Shown here piece after piece: positions 23,533 to 31,829 of a stretch of 42,278 bases of DNA. Location of the stretch: positions 1 through 42,278 of the IMG/VR virus record IMGVR_UViG_3300025849_003104; one strand, 5' to 3'. The position numbers and the translations under genes are program-made. The notes beneath the pieces are model-generated. The model was not told the origin of the DNA and made no database searches. It was given only the letters and a program-made list of their open reading frames with translations. Numbering within the stretch: position 1 is the stretch's first letter; every line of letters starts with the position of its first letter. This stretch comes from a virus.

Positions 23533-24792
23533 TTATAGTTTTTTAATTTCTGGCAGTTTAAGTTCTACTTTCTGTTGTACCTTTACATATTTGTTAAGTA
23601 TTACATCTAATTTATTTGTCATATTTTCTAAACTAAAATTAATATTAATATTAGATTTTAATCCTTCTGATTTTTTTAGATATTTTTTGTAATTTTTATA
23701 AACATCAAATATTTGACCTGCTGCCTTAGAGTAATCTACATTAAACCATTTTGATTGTTCTAATAAGAACTTGTTTGCAGCTGATTTATGTACTTCTTTT
23801 AACTCACCTTCTAAATAAACAGTATTCTCTTCTGGTAAGAAATCAGTATATCCACTCCATTTGGAAACTATGATTGGTTTACCAGTTGTAGCAAACTCTG
23901 CAAGTGGTCTACCATAACCTTCACCCTTAGTAAACATTATCTTTGCCTTTACTTTTTTATCACTATACAAATCGTTTAGTTCTGACTCGGATAAATCTCC
24001 AAATACTAAATGTATAGGAGGACAGTTTTCACCAAATTGTTTTGTTACTTCTTTAATTCTGTTTGAGACACCTTCTCTTTCCATTATTGAAAATCCTGCC
24101 TGTGATGTTTTAAGGATTAAACCAGGTTGTTGTTTTTTTGGTAAATCTTTGAAAACTGTACAGAATGTTTTTATCATCATTCCTACATCTTTTCTATCGT
24201 GTCCTAAATCACCAGCTAACCAATGTCCTACAAATAAGAAATTGAAATCGGTATCAATATTATCTAAAATAGATTTTGAACATTTACCATTAAACACTTC
24301 TGTGTTTACTCCTTCAAATAAAACCTCAACAGGTTTTTCTAATTTTAATTCACCAACTTTTTGTTTAGTATTCTTATCTACTTGGTCATATGAAGTTTTA
24401 ACTAAAGTATTTTTTGTAAATTCAGATGGTGTTATAATCAAATCCATTTGATTACCACCTTGAATAAATTCTTGTGGTGCAATCGTAGTTTCAACTCCTG
24501 CAGTAATTCCAATGTTATATTTACCAACTTTTCTAAATTCATTAGCAACTGATACTTGAATAAAAACATCAGGTTGTCTATCTATATTTGTTGCTATATT
24601 TTCAAGTATCTTTTTTCCAAATTCTGTCTGTGGATTGATTTGGTCTTGTGGAGTGTTTCCCCATCTTGTTGGTACTACTTTTATATCATATCTATCCAAA
24701 TCAAATAATGATTTGAGAATGTCTCTTGAATGGTCACCATAACCACTTCTTGTTGCTATTGGTGCCTGAAATACTAATAAAGGTTTACTCAT
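23533..24792 (-). CDS. GT4/GT1-like glycosyltransferase
   Basis: A 419-residue GT-B enzyme. The N-domain begins LLVFQAPIATRSGYGDHSRD; the C-domain has NFLFVGHWLAGDLGHDRKDV and the donor-site E-x7-E motif in KGEGYGRPLAEFATTGKPII (about residues 280-300). It is homologous in plan to the adjacent 24792-26177 protein (which has EGFGLVTAESVMAGTPII), so the two may be an old duplication. Their stop/start share one base (TAATG). The acceptor is unknown. Confidence 0.8.
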   Translation of the reverse strand: MSKPLLVFQAPIATRSGYGDHSRDILKSLFDLDRYDIKVVPTRWGNTPQDQINPQTEFGKKILENIATNIDRQPDVFIQVSVANEFRKVGKYNIGITAGVETTIAPQEFIQGGNQMDLIITPSEFTKNTLVKTSYDQVDKNTKQKVGELKLEKPVEVLFEGVNTEVFNGKCSKSILDNIDTDFNFLFVGHWLAGDLGHDRKDVGMMIKTFCTVFKDLPKKQQPGLILKTSQAGFSIMEREGVSNRIKEVTKQFGENCPPIHLVFGDLSESELNDLYSDKKVKAKIMFTKGEGYGRPLAEFATTGKPIIVSKWSGYTDFLPEENTVYLEGELKEVHKSAANKFLLEQSKWFNVDYSKAAGQIFDVYKNYKKYLKKSEGLKSNININFSLENMTNKLDVILNKYVKVQQKVELKLPEIKKL

Positions 24793-26177
24793 TATCTTAT
24801 TTTATATACGTTAAACTTTTGTTTTGGTTTCCAATTCTCAATTGCTTTAAGAATTCCATCTGCCATTTGTTTATTTTGGTTTTTAGCATTTAATCCCATT
24901 TCTCCTTGGAATTCTTTTCTACCAATTAATGCTTTATTTTTTCTTTCTTCCCTTGGAATATCATACCAATATTTTATTGCTTCAGTAACTTCATAAACAT
25001 CTACTTTATCATCAATGATATAAGGAGTTGGAACTGAACCTACCATAGTTTGTGCTCTTGACCAAACTGGTTTTACCCACTCACCATGTGTTACTTTATC
25101 TTCCCATTCTCTCCAATTATGAAGTGAACCGATTTCTTTATAATCTTCGGCAGTAAAGTATTTTTTAGTTGATTTCTTTTTGAATCCACACTGGTCTTGT
25201 AATCCACCTGTAACATTTACAATGATAGGAGTACCTGCCATAACTGATTCTGCAGTTACCAATCCAAATCCTTCGTTACCTGCAATGTTAATTGTACAAT
25301 CTGATAAATTATATAAATAATTTAGTTGTGATTGGGATACTCTATCTGTTGAGAATTTTATATCACAATCAGGTGCAATCTTTTTAGAAACTTTTATCAA
25401 ATCAGTACCATTCTGGTCTATTGGATTTGTATGCATTATCAAACATACCTTCTCTTTATCTTCTTCTGGCAATCCATCTCTGAATTGTTTAAATGCCCAA
25501 ATTACATCTGATGGTTGTTTTCTTTTGATGTTTCTATTCATCCAAAATAAAACAAACTTATAATCCTTATCACCAAGAATTTTTTGTTTAAATTCTTTAG
25601 GTACTTCTACTGGTTTAAAGGTTTCATCATTAATACCATGTGGTACATAATCCACTTGCCAATCTTCTAAGGGTTTGATTGTTTCTGATTCTAATTTACC
25701 AACTCTACTTACGATACCGTAGGTTTGTCTTGAAATACATCCTAACCAATCACAACTTTCATAGTAATCTCTGTTGTAATCAGGGTCCGGTAAATCATCC
25801 CATATATGATAAAATAAAATTGGAATGTTTTGTCTTACTTCTGCTTCAATCTCGTATAACCATCTCCAATATCTTGGGTCTGTAAAGTGTAGGATTGCAT
25901 CTGGTTGATGTCTCATGATTAATTCTCTTAATACATTTGCATCTCCATAACCAGTCCAAGGAATGATTTTAAGTGAAGCATCTTTGATACCACTAATTCT
26001 ACGAGCATCTTCTCCTAAATCAATTTCCTTACCCTTATCTGGGTGGTTTATTGCAGCACCTAATTGTACCCAATCAAACTTATCCATATTTCCAAATACA
26101 AATTCTTTGGATACTGTTGCAATACCTGATGACATTCTTAAATCATCTGAAAGTAATAGTATTTTTTTCTTAGCCAT
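24792..26177 (-). CDS. GT4-family glycosyltransferase
   Basis: A 461-residue GT-B glycosyltransferase. N-terminal Rossmann segment KILLLSDDLRMSSGIATVSK, a central FVLFWMNRNIKRKQPSDVIW, and the classic GT4 donor-site motif NEGFGLVTAESVMAGTPIIV (about residues 298-318) with both Glu residues present. It is the first large gene of the glycan operon, following a small ribbon-helix-helix-like gene by 10 bases. Likely uses a nucleotide sugar in the cytoplasm to begin or extend the glycan. Confidence 0.85.
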   Translation of the reverse strand: MAKKKILLLSDDLRMSSGIATVSKEFVFGNMDKFDWVQLGAAINHPDKGKEIDLGEDARRISGIKDASLKIIPWTGYGDANVLRELIMRHQPDAILHFTDPRYWRWLYEIEAEVRQNIPILFYHIWDDLPDPDYNRDYYESCDWLGCISRQTYGIVSRVGKLESETIKPLEDWQVDYVPHGINDETFKPVEVPKEFKQKILGDKDYKFVLFWMNRNIKRKQPSDVIWAFKQFRDGLPEEDKEKVCLIMHTNPIDQNGTDLIKVSKKIAPDCDIKFSTDRVSQSQLNYLYNLSDCTINIAGNEGFGLVTAESVMAGTPIIVNVTGGLQDQCGFKKKSTKKYFTAEDYKEIGSLHNWREWEDKVTHGEWVKPVWSRAQTMVGSVPTPYIIDDKVDVYEVTEAIKYWYDIPREERKNKALIGRKEFQGEMGLNAKNQNKQMADGILKAIENWKPKQKFNVYKIR

Positions 26178-26187
26178 TTATTGTTAT

Positions 26188-26382
26188 TTAAAATTGAGAA
26201 CCACTAATATGTAGTTCTTCATAAGTGTTTATTTCGTTTTTAAAATCGTCATCGTTAATGTACTTGTGTACAGAACGATTTACTAATTTTTGTAATGTGA
26301 TGTTGGAATCAAACGAAATTCTTTTGAATGATGAGTAAATATCTTTTACAATTTTTACTGTTGTCAGTTTTGTTTCTGCCAT
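26188..26382 (-). CDS. Small ribbon-helix-helix-like protein, possible regulator
   Basis: A 64-residue protein whose first half reads as a strand (TKLTTVKIVKDIYSSFKRIS) followed by two helices, the layout of CopG/Arc ribbon-helix-helix DNA-binding proteins. It is the promoter-proximal gene of the glycan operon, where an autoregulator would be expected. A GGAGAG Shine-Dalgarno lies 4 bases before the ATG, and an AT-rich TATATTTATA string about 30-40 bases upstream. The assignment is by pattern only. Confidence 0.55.
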   Translation of the reverse strand: MAETKLTTVKIVKDIYSSFKRISFDSNITLQKLVNRSVHKYINDDDFKNEINTYEELHISGSQF

Positions 26383-26443
26383 AACTCTCCGTTTTTATTA
26401 ATATATTTTAATATAAATATATACAAATATAAAAAACAGATGA

Positions 26444-27304
26444 TTAATTCCACAAAGAACAAAGTTTTCTTGTTTTGAATTCACACCAATCACACTGCTT
26501 ACCTTTGTTTGGTGGAAATACTTCTTGTATTATATCACCACCCTCTCCAAATACAGAATCTACAAAGTTAGTAAATCCTTTCCACGCTAAGTTCATTGAA
26601 GGTTTTCCATTAGCAGGAACAAACTTAGATATTCTTGGTATAGGAAAATCTACACCTTCCCATAACTTTCTTTTTAGTATCTGATATTCTACTTTGATTT
26701 TATCTAAAGGTATATCGTATTTATCTGAATAAAACTTTTTATACAATAACATCTGAGAGGTTTTTATCTTATCGTTCTTTTGATATTTGTTCCAACCTCT
26801 TGTTGAAGTTTTCAAGTCAATGATAATATAATCTTGTGTAGTTTTATCTTTTAGAAGTACATCAATAAAACCAATGAAATGAACACCTGGTTTAATCTCA
26901 GCATTTAATCTCTGTTCTATTGCTACAAGTTCGTATCCAGTCTTAGTATATAATTTATCTAATTTACTTGTGAAATATGAAAGTATTGCTTTACCATCTT
27001 CAAAGAATTCACCTAACTCTTCTTTTTTACATGGATACATACCATCTTCCATCTTCTCAGATTCTTTGGTAAAATGTTCTACCATTTGTTTGTATAACAT
27101 TTTCTCCAAATCCAATTGAAGTGCTTGTTTCTTTGTAACATTATACATCACATCTAAGAAGTGTTGTATTGTTTCGTGCATTGCACTACCGAAAATTGTG
27201 TGGATGTTTGCTGAGGATGTTCCTAACTTATCAATATAGTTTAACTTATACTGTTCTTGACAGGTTGAATACATACCATATTGAGAATAACTTACTCTTG
27301 CCAT
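26444..27304 (-). CDS. PD-(D/E)XK (Cas4/RecB-like) nuclease with Fe-S cysteines
   Basis: A 286-residue nuclease of the PD-(D/E)XK superfamily. Seen: N-terminal Cys in YSTCQEQYKLNY (about residue 16), HETIQHFLD (His of motif I), FIGFIDVLLKD (catalytic Asp, about 142), YIIIDLKTSTRGW (D-x-K, about 156-165), QMLLYKKFY (Q-x3-Y), and C-terminal CDWCEFKTRKLC. One N-terminal plus three C-terminal Cys is the Fe-S staple arrangement of Cas4/AddB/DNA2. Likely acts on phage or host DNA ends in replication or recombination. A consensus promoter lies immediately upstream. Confidence 0.85.
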   Translation of the reverse strand: MARVSYSQYGMYSTCQEQYKLNYIDKLGTSSANIHTIFGSAMHETIQHFLDVMYNVTKKQALQLDLEKMLYKQMVEHFTKESEKMEDGMYPCKKEELGEFFEDGKAILSYFTSKLDKLYTKTGYELVAIEQRLNAEIKPGVHFIGFIDVLLKDKTTQDYIIIDLKTSTRGWNKYQKNDKIKTSQMLLYKKFYSDKYDIPLDKIKVEYQILKRKLWEGVDFPIPRISKFVPANGKPSMNLAWKGFTNFVDSVFGEGGDIIQEVFPPNKGKQCDWCEFKTRKLCSLWN

Positions 27305-27325
27305 AATACTTTATCTTTTACTATG

Positions 27326-27357
27326 TAAAGATACGAAAAATAAATGATAAATCCAAA
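27326..27357 (-). promoter_or_regulatory. Candidate Bacteroidota-type sigma-A promoter P2
   Basis: TTTG (27357-27354), 20 bases, then TATCTTTA (27333-27326). Except for two changes it repeats a stretch of 31 bases of promoter P1 at 3440-3471, including the shared GGATTT.TCATTTATTTTT spacer. The predicted start lies about 15 bases before the nuclease ATG at 27304. Confidence 0.7.
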
Positions 27358-27360
27358 TAT

Positions 27361-28179
27361 TTATGAACTTATTTTTGAGTTACATTCAGGATATATAACA
27401 TTCTCAAATAGCTTATATGCTAATGATTTAGTTATATGTATTTCATCTTGTTGGAGAACTTTTTCTTTATCTTCTTTTGTTAATAAATCATCAGTCCATT
27501 CGGTTACTGTATTGTATCCATATGGTTTAACAAATTCGATTCTCGTTAGAATATCATTTATTTGTTCTTTAATATTAGATAAATCTCTATGATTTGTTTC
27601 ATCAGTATCAAATACTTGCCATTCATTATCATTTCCACTAAAAGACCAAAACATATGTACAAATGGAATATTTTTACTTTTTAAATAAGTTTGTAACATA
27701 TCAATTTTTTGTAATAAATCTAATAAATTAAGATAATGATTCCAAAAATATTTTATATATGTTTCATAAAACTTATTAAGTTCTTTTTTAGCGAATTCAT
27801 TGTTTCTATATAGTAAAGCACCATTTAGATTCATTGAATGAAATGAACTAGTGTGTGAATCTAATGTAGTTGGTAACCATAATCTATTTGTGTAAGTAGT
27901 TTGTATATAAAAAACAGTATTATCTAAATTGATTCTATCACTTGAAAGTGGTTGAGGATGCGATGCATTTCCTCCAAAGGTAGTACCATGAAATTTGGAA
28001 TCTAATTGATATTTATTTGAAAATCGATAGACATCTTCAATAATTTTTTCATTTGAATTTCCACCAATGATACCTTGCATTTCTGAATTAAATACTTTCT
28101 TGCATAAATTTGGATTTAGTTCACCTACTGCATGGGAAATTGTTGCCATGTGAGAACATCCAAAAGGAACTATTTTCAT
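27361..28179 (-). CDS. SGNH-like protein
   Basis: A 272-residue protein with an SGNH-type plan: block I IVPFGCSHMATIS with the Ser near residue 9, a GGNSNEKI block near residue 39, a mid region typical of these phage proteins (LKSKNIPFVHMFW), and a C-terminal D-x-x-H in QQDEIHITKSLAYKLF. It is distant from the tandem array at 30858-33759, closer in style to the 33759-34346 protein (both have GCSH). The start overlaps the gp62-like gene by 4 bases. Predicted acyl-ester hydrolase or transferase on a glycan. Confidence 0.65.
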   Translation of the reverse strand: MKIVPFGCSHMATISHAVGELNPNLCKKVFNSEMQGIIGGNSNEKIIEDVYRFSNKYQLDSKFHGTTFGGNASHPQPLSSDRINLDNTVFYIQTTYTNRLWLPTTLDSHTSSFHSMNLNGALLYRNNEFAKKELNKFYETYIKYFWNHYLNLLDLLQKIDMLQTYLKSKNIPFVHMFWSFSGNDNEWQVFDTDETNHRDLSNIKEQINDILTRIEFVKPYGYNTVTEWTDDLLTKEDKEKVLQQDEIHITKSLAYKLFENVIYPECNSKISS

Positions 28180-28625
28180 ACCTTTAGTTTCAATTTAGTT
28201 ATTTCTTTTTTATCGATACCATATTTTTCACAGATATACTTTACATTTTCTCTACCAGGTCTAGTTGCATAAAATATATCAAGATATTCTAATGCCTCTT
28301 TTTTGGAACAAGTAAATTCTTTAATGATTAGTTCTACTAACCACCCTTCGTATTTAGTATCATTCTTACCCTTAGTATATTTTAGATAGTATTTTCCTTT
28401 TGGCAATAATCCAATAAGTGCCAAGTAAAGTTGTTGAGGTTCTAATACTTGTGTATATGGTTGTATTTCAGAAAGAACTTGAATCCAATCTTTGTTCATA
28501 GAAAGAAATCTATGAATCATATAATTACTCCAAGTTTTCTTATCCCCATCATCTAAGGTTTCCCAATAGTTTGGGTTTTGTTCTGATGTAATTGCTTTTA
28601 TGTGGTCAAATAATGATTTTGCCAT
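28176..28625 (-). CDS. Probable clamp-loader small subunit (gp62-like)
   Basis: A 149-residue protein resembling T4-like gp62: N-terminal helical segment SLFDHIKAITSEQNPNYWET, WSNYMIHRFLSMNKDWIQVL (as in the cyanophage form with an Asn/Arg-rich helix), then LLPKGKYYLKYTKGK, and a C-terminal helix set CSKKEALEYLDIF. T4 gp62 with gp44 forms the 4:1 clamp loader that places gp45 on DNA. It is separated from gp44 by about 10 kb, unlike the 45-44-62 order in T4. Call by pattern; could instead be an unrelated helical protein. Confidence 0.55.
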   Translation of the reverse strand: MAKSLFDHIKAITSEQNPNYWETLDDGDKKTWSNYMIHRFLSMNKDWIQVLSEIQPYTQVLEPQQLYLALIGLLPKGKYYLKYTKGKNDTKYEGWLVELIIKEFTCSKKEALEYLDIFYATRPGRENVKYICEKYGIDKKEITKLKLKV

Positions 28626-28626
28626 A

Positions 28627-28878
28627 TTATGTTATAACTGGTTTTAATTCATCTGGTAGTAAATCAGCATTGATTTCTCCACAATCCCCACATAAATATA
28701 ATTCTACCGGAATTATTGCATCCTTGGGTTGACCTGTTGCTATCCTTGATAATTTCAAGAATTTAGTTCCTTGTATGAATATAGTTCCATTACAATCATC
28801 ACTTGTACAAACCATTTCTTTGGCTTGTTTTAAATCTACTTTTGGTTGTTGTGGTTGTTTTCCTAATATATCTGCCAT
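28627..28878 (-). CDS. Small zinc-ribbon protein
   Basis: An 83-residue protein with one zinc ribbon: CTSDDC (C-x4-C, about residues 23-28) and CGDC (C-x2-C, about 65-68), separated by a beta hairpin. Such small ribbons occur next to clamp-loader genes in T4-like marine phages (recollection). The stop is one base before the next start (TAxATG spacing). Nucleic-acid or protein binding is likely; function unknown. Confidence 0.7.
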   Translation of the reverse strand: MADILGKQPQQPKVDLKQAKEMVCTSDDCNGTIFIQGTKFLKLSRIATGQPKDAIIPVELYLCGDCGEINADLLPDELKPVIT

Positions 28879-28889
28879 AATTTATTTAT

Positions 28890-29108
28890 TTAATCGAACC
28901 ATTGGTCACGATTTGTTTTTATTTTTGTAATACCCGTATTTCTTAAAGTATCTCGTTTTTTCTCTTTATATTCCTGTACTTTGTTTTTAAAGTTTTTATC
29001 CTTATATTCTTGCATTGTATCAATATACTCAAGAAACCCATCAAAGTTATCTTTACCGAGTTTCTCCATTTCTGCATCTGTTAAGGGTTTGTTTGGATTG
29101 TACTTCAT
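28890..29108 (-). CDS. Small charged hypothetical protein
   Basis: A 72-residue hydrophilic, helical, Lys/Asp-rich protein (MKYNPNKPLTDAEMEKLGKD at the N-terminus, ending TNRDQWFD). No motif recognised. It follows promoter P3 at 29129-29160 and leads the 26444-29108 direction of transcription, so it may be an early or middle phage gene. Confidence 0.6.
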   Translation of the reverse strand: MKYNPNKPLTDAEMEKLGKDNFDGFLEYIDTMQEYKDKNFKNKVQEYKEKKRDTLRNTGITKIKTNRDQWFD

Positions 29109-29128
29109 CTGTTTTAAAATTTATATTA

Positions 29129-29160
29129 CTAATATACGAAAAATATTTGAATTATCCTAA
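29129..29160 (-). promoter_or_regulatory. Candidate Bacteroidota-type sigma-A promoter P3
   Basis: TATATTAG (29136-29129) preceded by the shared ATTTTTCG block; the 18 bases ATTTTTCGTATATTAGTA equal those of P1. At the -33 position (29160-29157) the sequence is TTAG rather than TTTG, so this is a weaker match. The ATG at 29108 is about 20 bases downstream. Confidence 0.55.
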
Positions 29161-29691
29161 TAATTTCATAATTTTTTTAACAGTTTTCGGTCCTACTTTT
29201 ATCGTATGGTATGGATTACCAACTTCATCTAATACTTGTTTACATAATGAATCGATAGCAACTGATTCTTCTAAATCTTGATATCTTTCTTTTTCATTAT
29301 GAGAACCCTCTGTGGTTCTCTCTAAAAGAATATCAATACTATCATATTTTTTATGTAAATCAATTACAAAATCATGGAAGGGTTGTCCATAAAATTCAGC
29401 GGGATATCCGTCTGTATAATATCTGTGATAGATTGTAGAAAATAAAATTGGTGAATCAATTACTATATAATCTACTTTACCATAACATTCAGCTATTCCT
29501 CTGTGTTGATTTGCAAAAACATAGAGTTGGTCTGATATCGCTGGTATGTTTTTATCCCATGCCAATCTCTTTGGAAACTCATATGGGTTATTACAACTTA
29601 TATGTTTCTTTTTTAGTTTGTAGGTGATTCCTGCAGCAATTGATGATTTACCAATACCAGGTCCACCATAGAGGTTTATCAGTTTACTCAT
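29152..29691 (-). CDS. P-loop NTPase / kinase-like protein
   Basis: A 179-residue P-loop protein. Walker A is YGGPGIGKSSIAAGI (about residues 8-22), Walker B is VDYIVIDSPILF (about 74-85), and a later RTTEGSHNEKERYQDLEES segment carries Arg/Asn positions typical of nucleotide or nucleoside kinases. It has neither a helicase nor a terminase layout. I associate similar proteins with T4-like cyanophages. Function might be a nucleotide or small-molecule kinase; substrate unknown. Confidence 0.7.
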   Translation of the reverse strand: MSKLINLYGGPGIGKSSIAAGITYKLKKKHISCNNPYEFPKRLAWDKNIPAISDQLYVFANQHRGIAECYGKVDYIVIDSPILFSTIYHRYYTDGYPAEFYGQPFHDFVIDLHKKYDSIDILLERTTEGSHNEKERYQDLEESVAIDSLCKQVLDEVGNPYHTIKVGPKTVKKIMKLLG

Positions 29692-29927
29692 GTTAGTGAT
29701 GTTATTAATGCGTATATGTAACCTGTTATCCCTACTAAGTTTAATAAAGTTAGGTTATATTGTTTTGTTACTTGTGTTTGAACTGTTATAAGAATTAATC
29801 CAAGAATCATTCCTATCTTTCCATAAATAGAATCAATAATTGGAGGAGAAACCATCATTAATGCAGTTCCGAAATATATTACACCATATTGATATAATAA
29901 CGCTTTTAAATCTTTTTTCTTTTTCAT
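29688..29927 (-). CDS. Small membrane protein (two to three helices)
   Basis: A 79-residue hydrophobic protein with a basic N-terminus (MKKKKDLKALLYQYG) and segments about 14-34, 36-52 and 58-76. It overlaps its neighbours by 4 bases each. A small, translation-coupled membrane protein could be a holin, antiholin or envelope factor, but no family is recognised. Confidence 0.65.
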   Translation of the reverse strand: MKKKKDLKALLYQYGVIYFGTALMMVSPPIIDSIYGKIGMILGLILITVQTQVTKQYNLTLLNLVGITGYIYALITSLT

Positions 29928-30874
29928 AATATCTCTTTTTTATATATAGTATTGTGATTAAAAATATCTGATACAATTGATAAGTTATTGTATATTTTAT
30001 CTAAATTATTTTTGTAATATTCTATTACCCATTCCATACTCTTTTCGTTTACTTCGTTTACACACTTTGAAAATTTATCAACTCTATGAATTGACTCATT
30101 ATCATATTCATCAGCATCATCAAATCCAAACTCTATATTTGGAATCCAAAATCCTAATTTTTCTAAATCCTTTATTAAATGTTTTTGACCAAATATTAGA
30201 GGTATATTACCAGTCAAAAATGCTAGAATAGATTTTTCAGTAAATGAATTAAATGTTCTATCTCCATGATTTGTTTCACATATAAATGAAAAATAAGTAG
30301 ATTTATATTCGTTAATCAATTCAGACCATTCAACTGATTTATCTCCAATTTCAGTAAATACATTATTGTATCTAAAAATATCAATTTTACTTGTATCTAT
30401 TTTTGATACTAACAAATCTCTAACTAAACTTTTTCTATTTACTGAGAATATTGATTTTTTTGATTTATACTCTAAAAAATTAGGTTTATTTGTATAAAGA
30501 GATTTATCAAAAATGTTAGTCCTATTTTTCATTTGAGTTGGATTATTATTTACTGAAATCGTACTGTATTTCCAATGTAACATATGTGTAAAAGGATGTG
30601 CACCAAATATAACTTCTTTAGATGCGGTACTTTGTACTATTCTTATATCTCTGTTTAATTTCTTTATAAACTCTACTAAATTAGTATAAAGATTCTTTTC
30701 ATCTATTACTTCATGTTGAAAAATAAGTAAAAAAATCTTTTCATTTCTTGATTTTAATTCAATATTATTAAATAACTTTTCAATATTTAAATCTTCATAT
30801 TGATTTATAAAGATATATTTTTTTCTGTAATAACAATTTTGTTCTTCATTTACAATATCAGTTATTAATTTCAT
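29924..30874 (-). CDS. GT10-like (fucosyltransferase-type) glycosyltransferase
   Basis: A 316-residue GT-B-like protein. The C-terminal donor-site segment STYFSFICETNHGDRTF then SFTEKSILAFLTGNIPLIFG (about residues 193-230) corresponds to the GT10 fucosyltransferase/exostosin pattern (Glu, TEK, P.I..G). The N-terminal half (FLLIFQHEVIDEKNLYTNLV) is less conserved. No signal or membrane segment. It is the promoter-distal end of the SGNH block, overlapping the first SGNH gene by 17 bases. Fucose or a related sugar is plausible but not proven. Confidence 0.7.
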   Translation of the reverse strand: MKLITDIVNEEQNCYYRKKYIFINQYEDLNIEKLFNNIELKSRNEKIFLLIFQHEVIDEKNLYTNLVEFIKKLNRDIRIVQSTASKEVIFGAHPFTHMLHWKYSTISVNNNPTQMKNRTNIFDKSLYTNKPNFLEYKSKKSIFSVNRKSLVRDLLVSKIDTSKIDIFRYNNVFTEIGDKSVEWSELINEYKSTYFSFICETNHGDRTFNSFTEKSILAFLTGNIPLIFGQKHLIKDLEKLGFWIPNIEFGFDDADEYDNESIHRVDKFSKCVNEVNEKSMEWVIEYYKNNLDKIYNNLSIVSDIFNHNTIYKKEIL

Positions 30875-31829
30875 TCGAATTATTTATAAATCTTATTATT
30901 GAATCTGCTATAATTTTGTGTCCATATTTAGATGGGTGTAAATTATCACACCAAGGATATAGAGTATTTAAATAAAAATCAGTATCCCATTCGTTTGAAA
31001 GAGATGTTTCCTTCTCGTTTTTATAAATAGGTATAGTTCTATTTTTTATCTTTTTAATTATATCAGAATCATCCATTTTATCAAGTAATTCTGCATCCAT
31101 TTCATTCCAATGAGATATAAAATAATAAGGTATATTTAAATTATCTAATTGCTCAGTATATTTTTTATAGTATAGTTTTGTAATACCTTCAATCCAACCA
31201 TCCCAATTTTTGAAAAAATCTTGTAGTTTTTGTGCATCTTTTAAAGATATAAATTTTATACCTCCATTTATTTGAGAGGTCATATGACCAAACAAATATT
31301 TTTCTTCTGTAAATGTTTTTTTACCATCAGTAGAATGTTCCCATTTTAAGAATAATTCATTTAAAAAAGATATTATAGTTTTACCGTCATATCTATAATC
31401 TAAAATATCTATATCGAATGTGTTTTTAAAAAAATCAAATAAATATGTTGATTCATCTCGTGTGGGTGAGGTTAGGTTTATGATTGCTACTGAAAATTCA
31501 TCCTTACCAAATTTTTCTATACATTTATTTATAAATCCTATTGCGGTACTTTGACTACCACCATTCCAAAATTTTCTAAATCCAAGAGTATCATAATAAT
31601 TTGATACCAACGCTGGATAAGATAATTCATATCTTAATTTTCCTGCAGGGAGGATGTTTTCTGAAAAATCACTCCACTTATGCCATCTATATCCTAAATC
31701 ATCACCTGTTTTATTTAGGTTTTTCATTTGCATACATTTCTTGTAAACAATTTCACGATATCTATCATCATGAAGTTCAAGTCCCTCTCCAAAAGTAAAT
31801 GAATCACCTGTAAATATTATTGGTTTCAT
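30858..31829 (-). CDS. SGNH-like protein, tandem copy A
   Basis: A 323-residue SGNH-type protein. Block I MKPIIFTGDSFTFGEGLELH has the nucleophile Ser; a GGSQS block is near residue 92; and the C-terminal block CDNLHPSKYGHKIIADS keeps the catalytic Asp (three residues before His) and His. It therefore has a complete triad. It shares its N-terminus with copies B and C and a 49-base identical DNA stretch with copy B (31782-31830). Predicted to hydrolyse or transfer an acyl group on a surface glycan. Confidence 0.8.
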   Translation of the reverse strand: MKPIIFTGDSFTFGEGLELHDDRYREIVYKKCMQMKNLNKTGDDLGYRWHKWSDFSENILPAGKLRYELSYPALVSNYYDTLGFRKFWNGGSQSTAIGFINKCIEKFGKDEFSVAIINLTSPTRDESTYLFDFFKNTFDIDILDYRYDGKTIISFLNELFLKWEHSTDGKKTFTEEKYLFGHMTSQINGGIKFISLKDAQKLQDFFKNWDGWIEGITKLYYKKYTEQLDNLNIPYYFISHWNEMDAELLDKMDDSDIIKKIKNRTIPIYKNEKETSLSNEWDTDFYLNTLYPWCDNLHPSKYGHKIIADSIIRFINNSNEINN

